64,000 bases of DNA from Limnohabitans sp. INBF002 (lineage in GTDB: Bacteria; Pseudomonadota; Gammaproteobacteria; Burkholderiales; Burkholderiaceae_C). Each line of letters opens with the position of its first letter. Position 1 is the stretch's first letter. This document shows positions 18,536-24,629 of this stretch, piece by piece. The stretch covers positions 1,426,001-1,490,000 of the forward strand of contig NZ_AP027055.1 in assembly GCF_027924905.1 (NCBI RefSeq), written 5' to 3'. The notes under the pieces are model-generated. The model ran no database searches. It was not told the DNA's origin and worked only from the letters and a program-made list of their open reading frames with translations. Position numbers and translations under genes: made by a program.

Positions 18536-18931
18536 ATGAATGCGCCTGATTTCATAGCCGCAGTGTGGGGCTTGTTGCTGGCTCGACCGCAATTGTTCGC
18601 TCAGCATATGCAGGGCTATGCCGCGTTGATGCGCGACGAAGCAGAACTTGCAGCAGCCTACCTGCGCTACCGGCTGTGTTTGTGGGTGGCATTGGTCGCA
18701 TGCGCGGTGATGTTTCTCGGCTTCCTAGGCATCGCATTGATGATGTGGGGCACAACGCCAAACGCAGCACTGATCCATGCGTGGATTTTTGTCTTGGTGC
18801 CTGCCCTGCCCTTGGCGGGGCTTGTTTTGACATGGCTTGCATTGCGGCAACAGCCACCGTATCCCTTGTGGGATGCCTTACAGGGTCAAATTGCAGCAGA
18901 CATGGCGCTGCTTGACACCCATGTCAACTGA
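18536..18931 (+). CDS. phage-holin-family / YqjE-like inner-membrane protein
   Basis: A 131-residue protein with two predicted transmembrane helices in the middle (LWVALVACAVMFLGFLGIALMMWG and WIFVLVPALPLAGLVLTWLAL), preceded by an amphipathic helix. This is the layout of the DUF1469/YqjE 'phage holin family' proteins, which are cellular membrane proteins despite the name. GGAGGAG lies 13 bases before the ATG. It follows the DUF883 gene as in the yqjD-yqjE pair, and its end overlaps the next gene by 11 bases. Confidence 0.75.
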   Translation: MNAPDFIAAVWGLLLARPQLFAQHMQGYAALMRDEAELAAAYLRYRLCLWVALVACAVMFLGFLGIALMMWGTTPNAALIHAWIFVLVPALPLAGLVLTWLALRQQPPYPLWDALQGQIAADMALLDTHVN

Positions 18932-19394
18932 GCAAGACCCCAACGCGCAACTCGCGCAGACGCGACAAGAAATTGCCAACTGGCTCAAGGCACATCCAGT
19001 GACAACGTCGCAAGCCGATGCCACCGCCCCCTTCGATACGAAGACATCTGCAAGCCCCAACGTATTGGCCGGGCTACTCTTGATCGCCATTGCTGAACGC
19101 GTGTTGAAGCGCTCTGCCAGACTGCCAACGGACACCTCCGCCTTACAACATGCAAAAAGTTTGTTGGAAACAACGACACAAAAGCACCCGCGCTGGATGC
19201 TGGGGCTGGCCGTCCTCGCTGGTGCTGGATTTGCCGCGAGCCGCCCTTGGCGGTGGCTTGCACGAAAAGACACATGGCTTGGCTTGCTCTCACAACTCTT
19301 GATGACAGGGGTAACGCACGCTTTAGAAAAAGAATCGCTCAAAAAGGAATCAGCCACAGCGACGTCAAATAGTGCATACAAATCAAGTGTTTGA
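18921..19394 (+). CDS. hypothetical membrane-associated protein (possible YqjK counterpart)
   Basis: A 157-residue protein not assigned to a named family. It has a polar N-terminal helix (LAQTRQEIANWLKAHP) and hydrophobic segments SPNVLAGLLLIAIAERVL, WMLGLAVLAGAGFAASRPW and WLGLLSQLLMTGVTHAL separated by charged stretches, suggesting peripheral or multi-pass membrane association. It overlaps the preceding YqjE-like gene by 11 bases and so is translationally coupled. Position three of the operon corresponds to yqjK in enterobacteria, but clear similarity was not recognised. Confidence 0.7.
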   Translation: MSTEQDPNAQLAQTRQEIANWLKAHPVTTSQADATAPFDTKTSASPNVLAGLLLIAIAERVLKRSARLPTDTSALQHAKSLLETTTQKHPRWMLGLAVLAGAGFAASRPWRWLARKDTWLGLLSQLLMTGVTHALEKESLKKESATATSNSAYKSSV

Positions 19395-19446
19395 ACAGCT
19401 ACGATATGACTCTTATCAAATCAAACTCGGAGAACGGGGATAAAAA

Positions 19447-19947
19447 ATGGCAGACGAAGTAGATGTTTTGAGAAAAGAAGTGGCTGTCATGCGCGACGAG
19501 TTTCGAGAGCTCAAGCAAAGTTACCTAGACACCAACCGTCGTTATGCAGACACCTTGCTGATGCTGCGTGGACTGACCCAGCACGCCACTGAGTCAGCCG
19601 AACAAGCAGCCAAAGCCGCCGAGTTTTCGGCCATCTGCTCAGAGAAGTGTCTGGATATTGCGAAACAGGCCGCATCAGTTCCGATGATAGAAGCGGCGGA
19701 GGCCGCAGCGCGTGCCGCAACCTCAGCCGCAGAGTCAGCGATACAAAGCGCCGCAAGCGCCGCCTCTGCTGCCGCTGCGGCAGCACTTGCAGTTGCAAAC
19801 CACGCAGAAGACGCATCTGCCCAAGGCTCATCGGTGGCAGCGGAGGCCTCAAAGAAAGCTGCAGCATTCGCAGCACAAGCCGTTTTGATGTCAAACAAAG
19901 CAGCAGAATATGCACGCTCTGCGAGAGACGACAACCACACGACCTAA
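19447..19947 (+). CDS. alanine-rich coiled-coil protein of unknown function
   Basis: A 166-residue, entirely helical-looking protein. The first 40 residues are a charged heptad-type coiled coil (ADEVDVLRKEVAVMRDEFRE). The remainder is extremely Ala-rich with a periodic A-x-x-A pattern (AAEAAARAATSAAESAIQSA and similar), containing only scattered Ser, Glu and Lys. There is no signal peptide or transmembrane helix. It is followed directly by a strong terminator, so it closes the operon that begins with the DUF883 gene. It could be a structural or scaffold protein; function unknown. Confidence 0.7.
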   Translation: MADEVDVLRKEVAVMRDEFRELKQSYLDTNRRYADTLLMLRGLTQHATESAEQAAKAAEFSAICSEKCLDIAKQAASVPMIEAAEAAARAATSAAESAIQSAASAASAAAAAALAVANHAEDASAQGSSVAAEASKKAAAFAAQAVLMSNKAAEYARSARDDNHTT

Positions 19948-19971
19948 CTCTCAAAATTCAACAACGCCTTC

Positions 19972-20002
19972 AAGGCACCCGACACTGTCGGGTGCCTTTT
20001 TT
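19972..20002 (+). terminator. strong rho-independent terminator
   Basis: An 11-bp perfect stem (AAGGCACCCGA / TCGGGTGCCTT) with a five-base loop, followed by a T-run, lies 25 bases after the Ala-rich coiled-coil gene. It separates the yqjDE-like operon from the curli-like operon. Confidence 0.92.
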
Positions 20003-20198
20003 GTTGCGCAGATCACAAGACGATGGCCTTGTCTATATGCAACAAGTTATACCCAATCAAGTGGATTGTTTGGATTGATTGATTTTTAGAAACTCTCGTC
20101 AGACAAAACGAAGAAGGCAACTTTCAAGTTTCGTCTAAGCAGCCAGTATCAAAAGATATTTGGCAAAACTTTACGACTTTGTTTCAAAGGAAATCATC

Positions 20199-20672
20199 AT
20201 GAAAAAAATCACTTCTATCGCCTTGGCCATCATTGCAACCACTGCCTCTGCATTTGCTTTCGCTGACAACGGTAACGGTAACGGTAATGGCAACGGCAAT
20301 GGCAACGGTGGCAACCCAACCCCAAGCAACCCCACGCTCCAAGCCACTGTCTTGGTGAACACAGCCGTGATCAACAAAGCTTTCGGTTTCAACGGTCAAG
20401 CACAACAAAACTTGGCGTCTAACGTCGGTACGTTTTCATCAAATATGACCGAAACGCAATTGGTCATGACTAAAAACGCTTTGATCGCCAACAGCGGTTT
20501 TGGCGGTCAAGCCAACCAAAACATTGCATCGAACGTGGGTGAAGATGGCTTGCGTACAGCCACTGTGCAAATGGCTTACATCAAAGACTCTGCTGTCATC
20601 AACAAAGCAAGCTGGGGTGGCAAAGCGTTGCAAAACGTGTCTTCCAACAGCAACTGCCTGACTTGCCAATAA
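20199..20672 (+). CDS. small exported repeat protein with Asn-Gly linker (candidate fibre subunit)
   Basis: A 157-residue predicted secreted protein. A Sec signal peptide (KKITSIALAIIATTASAFAFA) is followed by seven Asn-Gly pairs. Three imperfect repeats of 35-39 residues then share the core A-[VL]-I-x2-3-[AS]-x4-G-[QK]-A-x-Q-N-[LIV]-[AS]-S-N (GQAQQNLASN, GQANQNIASN, GKALQNVSSN). The Gln/Asn/Gly/Ala-rich repeats, free of charge clusters, recall curlin-type amyloid repeats but are not classical CsgA units. The ATG has AAAGG 8 bases upstream. A terminator-like hairpin follows, and the CsgG-like gene lies two genes downstream. Calling it a fibre subunit is inference. Confidence 0.72.
   Translation: MKKITSIALAIIATTASAFAFADNGNGNGNGNGNGNGGNPTPSNPTLQATVLVNTAVINKAFGFNGQAQQNLASNVGTFSSNMTETQLVMTKNALIANSGFGGQANQNIASNVGEDGLRTATVQMAYIKDSAVINKASWGGKALQNVSSNSNCLTCQ
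20268..20315 (+). repeat. in-frame hexanucleotide (AAC GGT)n repeat
   Basis: Eight near-identical six-base units encode (Asn-Gly)7 plus Gly-Asn just after the signal peptide of the exported repeat protein. The first three units are identical and the later ones differ only at synonymous third positions. Because the unit is six bases, gain or loss of copies changes linker length without breaking the frame. Confidence 0.85.
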
Positions 20673-20689
20673 GTTGAGCTAGTGTCTGC

Positions 20690-20738
20690 GAGGTGATGGC
20701 TGGGGCACTTGCACCAACAGGTCATCACCTTGCTTTTT
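20690..20738 (+). terminator. terminator/attenuator between the two small exported-protein genes
   Basis: The stem AGGTGATG (20691-20698) pairs with CATCACCT (20723-20730) across a 24-base loop and is followed by TTGCTTTTT. The next gene starts 23 bases later with its own AGG ribosome-binding site and no obvious separate promoter. Partial readthrough would make the first gene's product in excess over the secretion components. Confidence 0.6.
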
Positions 20739-20760
20739 GATTTGGGGAAATAGGTTGATC

Positions 20761-21183
20761 ATGAAAACATTTGAAAGTTTCAAATACGTGATTGGATTCA
20801 CGCTGACATTGCTTGCTTGGCAACTTGGCGCGCAGCCAGTTCCTGGCGAAGACCCTGTGACGCTGAACCAGAAAATCATGCGTGAAATGCTGCCCCTGAA
20901 TCCGGTGACACCATCTGCTGCCCAAAACAACAACCAAGAAATGCCTTCGTGGATGGAAGCCAAACTGGCACGACTGCTCGCCAAAGCTTTCTCAGCAGAC
21001 ACAACAGGCATACAGACCGATGAAAACATCGTGAATACCGTGGCCACGGATGGCTTGCGAAAAGTTTGTGTGCAAGAACTCGCAAGCAACACCGCCCAAG
21101 CGGCAGCCACAGCACGCTACGGCCCTAAAACCGACCCCCAAATTGTTGTGTTGCGAGGCGATCTCGTGAACATCTGCCGTTGA
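20761..21183 (+). CDS. small exported protein of the CsgG-like operon, unknown family
   Basis: A 140-residue predicted periplasmic or secreted protein. It has a hydrophobic signal segment (YVIGFTLTLLAWQLGA), a Pro-rich early region, and two Cys residues (VCVQ and the C-terminal ICR) that could form a disulfide. Its segment NTVATDGLRKVCVQELASN resembles SNVGEDGLRTATVQMAYI in the repeat protein just upstream, suggesting a shared fold or interaction surface. It shows no recognisable CsgE or CsgF features. It lies 42 bases before the CsgG-like lipoprotein gene. The ATG is preceded by AGG at 6 bases; an in-frame upstream TTG was rejected. Confidence 0.68.
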   Translation: MKTFESFKYVIGFTLTLLAWQLGAQPVPGEDPVTLNQKIMREMLPLNPVTPSAAQNNNQEMPSWMEAKLARLLAKAFSADTTGIQTDENIVNTVATDGLRKVCVQELASNTAQAAATARYGPKTDPQIVVLRGDLVNICR

Positions 21184-21225
21184 CATCTTGCGCATCAATC
21201 TTAAAAACCTGGACACGTCAATCCC

Positions 21226-22896
21226 ATGATTTTTCACGCCCGCCCCCTACATAAAACGCTGCTTTGCATCTTGGCTATGTCCTTAACAGCGTGCAGCACC
21301 CCCTCCGATGTTCGCAAAGATGCCGCGTTTCAAAGCTACGGCAATGCAGCCAGTAGGCCAACGGTTCGTCCTGTTCGTTCGATGTCAAGCTTTTCAGACT
21401 CGTTGCAATGCATGGACAGATTGCTCAGGGACGCACAAGTCCCGACCACGTTGATCACCAGCAAACAAATTCCGGACTATTCCACACGCGCCCCCGTTGC
21501 CGCCAAAGAAATGGTGGTCACAGCATTGCTGCAAATGTCGCGTCTGAGCAATGCATTCAGATATGTCGACTATGAAGTGGACTTGGTGCGCCAAGACACG
21601 GTGCAAAACCTGACCAACATTTTGTTGAACAACAACCAAATTCAACTTCAACGCCCATCACTTTATCTGTCAGGCGCAGTGTCGTTCGTGGATCAAAACG
21701 TACTGAACAACCGCATGGACGTCGGCACATCGGGTTCACGGCTTGAAACGGGTTACAGCAAAAACCGCAACGCCACCGTGATCGGGTTGGAGTTGCACTT
21801 GGGTGACTTTCGCACCCGCACACTCATCCCCGGCATGGACTCGGCCAACGAAGTGGTCATTGGCAATGGCGGCCAAGGTCTTGACTTAGCAGGCCGCATC
21901 AGCGAATACGGCTGGCAGTTCAACGTCGGCAAAGACTATGCGCAAGGCTCGGGTGCAGCGATCCGCACTTTGGTAGAACTTGCGGTGATTGAGCTGACTG
22001 GCAAATGGGCACGTGTGCCGTATTGGCAGTGTTTGACAATGGAGCAAACACACCCCAACTTTCAGCGTCAACTTCGCGATTGGTATGACGAAGGCACCAT
22101 GGGCGTTCACCAAAACTTGGTCAAACGCTCCTTGATTTCCAAAGGTTACCTGAGCGAAACCGCCATGCTGGAGAGCAGCAATGTGTCCGCATTCCGCGCC
22201 GCACTGGGTCGCTTTCAATCGGACAATGGCATGGTCGTCACGGGCGTGGTGGACTTCAACACCTACGAACGTGCGCTGCGCGATTTTGTCTCGCTCGATA
22301 TGGACGGCAACTTGATGCGCTACGGCTGGTCGCCCACGGCCTCCGATCCGGTGGACATGCGCAACAGCAAACAAGTGGCGGCAAGTTCGGGCAAGTCGTA
22401 TGGCAAGAATGACGGGCCACGCAGCATCAACCTGCAAATTGAAAACGTGATGATGGGTCGCTCGCAATTTGAAGTGGGTGAGCAAGTGTTTGTCTCGGCC
22501 ACCGTGTCACGGGCCTCGCACTTGGCTTGCTATTTGTCCAACGCCACGGGCGGTGTGATTCGCTTGATACCGAACCCCATCTCAAACCAATCACAAGTCA
22601 GTGCCAACCAAGCCATTCGCCTGCCCGATTGGATGAGCCCCAACCCTGGCTACATGATTGAAACCGCGTCACCGGGCACAGAAGGCGTGCTGTGCGTCGC
22701 TACCGATGATGACGTGACACAACGCTTGCCGGAAGCCATGCGCACCGAAGCATTCACACCGATGCCGGGCATCCAAGGCTTGAAAGACATCACCAAGCAT
22801 TACACCGAAGCACTGCCCAAAGGACAGTTCACATCAAGCACGATGGAATGGCGCGTGGCACCCCGACGCATCGCCGAACCTGGCAAGCGTGGATGA
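21226..22896 (+). CDS. CsgG-like outer-membrane lipoprotein with peptidoglycan-binding and DUF4384-like domains
   Basis: A 556-residue lipoprotein (lipobox LTAC, acylated Cys23). Residues about 58-268 look like a CsgG/HfaB-type domain, the family that forms nonameric secretion pores in the outer membrane. Seen here are the alternating strand pattern, the segment ILLNNNQIQLQRPSLYLSGAV, and the C-terminal helix AAIRTLVELAVIELTGKWARVPYWQC. Residues about 295-352 resemble a PG_binding_1 domain (VKRSLISKGYLS ... FRAALGRFQSDNGMVVTGVVDFNTYE). Residues about 400-495 resemble DUF4384 (VGEQVFVSATVSRASHLACYLSN ... VIRLIPN). Classical CsgG is only about 277 residues and lacks both extra domains. It sits with two exported small proteins and a Sel1 protein. 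Confidence 0.75.
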   Translation: MIFHARPLHKTLLCILAMSLTACSTPSDVRKDAAFQSYGNAASRPTVRPVRSMSSFSDSLQCMDRLLRDAQVPTTLITSKQIPDYSTRAPVAAKEMVVTALLQMSRLSNAFRYVDYEVDLVRQDTVQNLTNILLNNNQIQLQRPSLYLSGAVSFVDQNVLNNRMDVGTSGSRLETGYSKNRNATVIGLELHLGDFRTRTLIPGMDSANEVVIGNGGQGLDLAGRISEYGWQFNVGKDYAQGSGAAIRTLVELAVIELTGKWARVPYWQCLTMEQTHPNFQRQLRDWYDEGTMGVHQNLVKRSLISKGYLSETAMLESSNVSAFRAALGRFQSDNGMVVTGVVDFNTYERALRDFVSLDMDGNLMRYGWSPTASDPVDMRNSKQVAASSGKSYGKNDGPRSINLQIENVMMGRSQFEVGEQVFVSATVSRASHLACYLSNATGGVIRLIPNPISNQSQVSANQAIRLPDWMSPNPGYMIETASPGTEGVLCVATDDDVTQRLPEAMRTEAFTPMPGIQGLKDITKHYTEALPKGQFTSSTMEWRVAPRRIAEPGKRG

Positions 22897-22902
22897 CACC
22901 GT

Positions 22903-24015
22903 ATGAAAACCCGTCTGTACTTCTTGAGTGCTCTTTTGGTTGCTGCAACGAGCCAAGCGCAGTCGACAGACAAGAATGCACAGCTGCTGAGCCAGTCCTT
23001 GCCCGACGTCGCTCCGCTGCTGGAGCCCAAGCAAGAAACCGGCACGCCTGATTTACAAACGCGTTACCTCAAGCCCCTCTCCGCCGCGCAAGCCAAAGAG
23101 TTGGAGCAGCTCCAAATCATGGCGACGCAAACCACACATGCATCCGCGCATGAGGATGCAGTGGCAGCCCGTGCCGCATGGATCTTAGGCTTGCTGTATT
23201 TGCATGGCACAGGCGTTCGCGCCGATGCTGCGCAGGCGCGTCATTGGTTTGAGATCAGTTACGACAAAGGAGACGCCATGGCCAGCGCGGGTCTGGCGTG
23301 GTGCGAGCTACAGGGCTGTGGGCATTTTCCGGATCCGAGTCAGGCCAAAAAGTGGATTCGCGTGCTAGAAAAAATTGATGCCCCACGCGCTCAGTATTTG
23401 ACGTGGGTTTCAAAACTACAACTCTCACCCATCAATGGCAAAAATGGCATGTTGTCGAATCGGCATTTGCTGGTGTCGGCTGCGAATTCAGGGAATGTGC
23501 ATGCGCTCATCGAATTGGGCATCGAAAGCGCCTCACTGAACCGCACAGACAAAGCGCTGACCTACTTTGACCGTGCCGCCGTGCACTCGCAAATCGCAAC
23601 CGATAACGCCAAGCTCATCCGAGACCGGCAAACACAGCAACGCGCGGCAGAGCAAGCCAAAAAGTCCAAGCCAGCCACGCCTGCGGATGCACGAACACTG
23701 TTCAAGCAAGCGCAGAAATACCACCGCGGCGAAGGCATTCCTGCCAATTACAACGAAGCTGTTCGGCTCTACAAAATGGCAGAGCGTTTGGGAAGCTTAG
23801 AAGCCAAGCGCATGTTGAATTTGATCTTTGCACGCACCCAGCCCGACGGCCAAATCGACATGCTTTGGATGCGGCAATTGGCCAATGCGGATGTCACAGG
23901 CAAAACACCACACTTCAACAGTCAATCGGCCGTTCAGTTGTTGCACCGCGAACCAACGCCGCTGTATGACTTGCTGCCAAAGCTATGGAAAACAACGACG
24001 GCCCCGCCTGGATGA
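22903..24015 (+). CDS. periplasmic Sel1-repeat protein
   Basis: A 370-residue protein with a signal peptide (RLYFLSALLVAATSQA) and Sel1-type TPR units. One block is AAWILGLLYLHGTGVRADAAQARHWFEISYDKGDAMA at about residues 85-125. Another is ADARTLFKQAQKYHRGEGIPANYNEAVRLYKMAERLGSLEAKRML at about 260-305. Between and after them are helical, less conserved regions. Such repeats usually mediate protein-protein contacts. The ATG follows the CsgG-like stop by six bases, so it belongs to the same operon and may be an assembly or quality-control factor for the secretion system; that role is inferred. Confidence 0.78.
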   Translation: MKTRLYFLSALLVAATSQAQSTDKNAQLLSQSLPDVAPLLEPKQETGTPDLQTRYLKPLSAAQAKELEQLQIMATQTTHASAHEDAVAARAAWILGLLYLHGTGVRADAAQARHWFEISYDKGDAMASAGLAWCELQGCGHFPDPSQAKKWIRVLEKIDAPRAQYLTWVSKLQLSPINGKNGMLSNRHLLVSAANSGNVHALIELGIESASLNRTDKALTYFDRAAVHSQIATDNAKLIRDRQTQQRAAEQAKKSKPATPADARTLFKQAQKYHRGEGIPANYNEAVRLYKMAERLGSLEAKRMLNLIFARTQPDGQIDMLWMRQLANADVTGKTPHFNSQSAVQLLHREPTPLYDLLPKLWKTTTAPPG

Positions 24016-24172
24016 CGCTGAATGCGCACTGCTCATGCCAACCCAAGTCCAACTCCTTACCGGTGATCTGCTGGTAAACCCACCACAAGTTACCCAAACG
24101 TCAAAAGTCCCTCACCCATCGACATGCACCGAGTGGCATTTAGATGCACTCAACATTTATTTGGAGATCACC

Positions 24173-24628
24173 ATGACCATGTTTAAAAAAATCTTAGTTC
24201 CCACAGACGGCAGCGACACCTCAAAAAAGGCGGTCGCGACAGCACTTCAATTGGCGCTTGAGCGAAAAAGCCAAGTGCGATTGATTCACGCCATTGACGA
24301 ATTGGCTTATGTCTCCAGCCATGAATACGCGGGCGAGATGGTGGGATATGCACGCGAGTACGGTGCCAAAATTTTGGCCGAAGGCCTTGAGTTCATGAAA
24401 TCCATGGGCGTTGAAGGCGACACCAAGCTCATTGATTTTGCAGGCGCACGACTCGGTGACACGGTGGCCGATGAAGCCTTGTCTTGGGGGGCCGATTTGA
24501 TTGTGTTGGGCACGCACGGACGCCGTGGCATTGGCCGATTCTTGCTGGGCAGCGGTGCCGAGCAAGTCACACGACTCGCCCCCGTACCTGTGCTGATGGT
24601 TCGCAACCCCGAAGCCAAAGACAGTTAA
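24173..24628 (+). CDS. universal stress protein (UspA family)
   Basis: A 151-residue Usp domain protein. It starts FKKILVPTDGSDTSKKAVATAL and carries the nucleotide-binding signature G-x2-G-x9-G-[ST] in LGTHGRRGIGRFLLGSGAEQVTRLAPVPVLMVR, so it is probably an ATP-binding, UspA-FG/MJ0577-like member. GGAGA lies 7 bases before the ATG. The 157 bases separating it from the Sel1 gene show no terminator I could recognise. It is convergent with the reductase-patatin fusion gene, one base separating the stops. Confidence 0.92.
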   Translation: MTMFKKILVPTDGSDTSKKAVATALQLALERKSQVRLIHAIDELAYVSSHEYAGEMVGYAREYGAKILAEGLEFMKSMGVEGDTKLIDFAGARLGDTVADEALSWGADLIVLGTHGRRGIGRFLLGSGAEQVTRLAPVPVLMVRNPEAKDS

Positions 24629-24629
24629 A

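Noticed and set aside
18536..18931. Phage origin suggested by the 'phage holin family' name
   Set aside because: The protein matches the cellular YqjE-type layout and no other phage gene is near.
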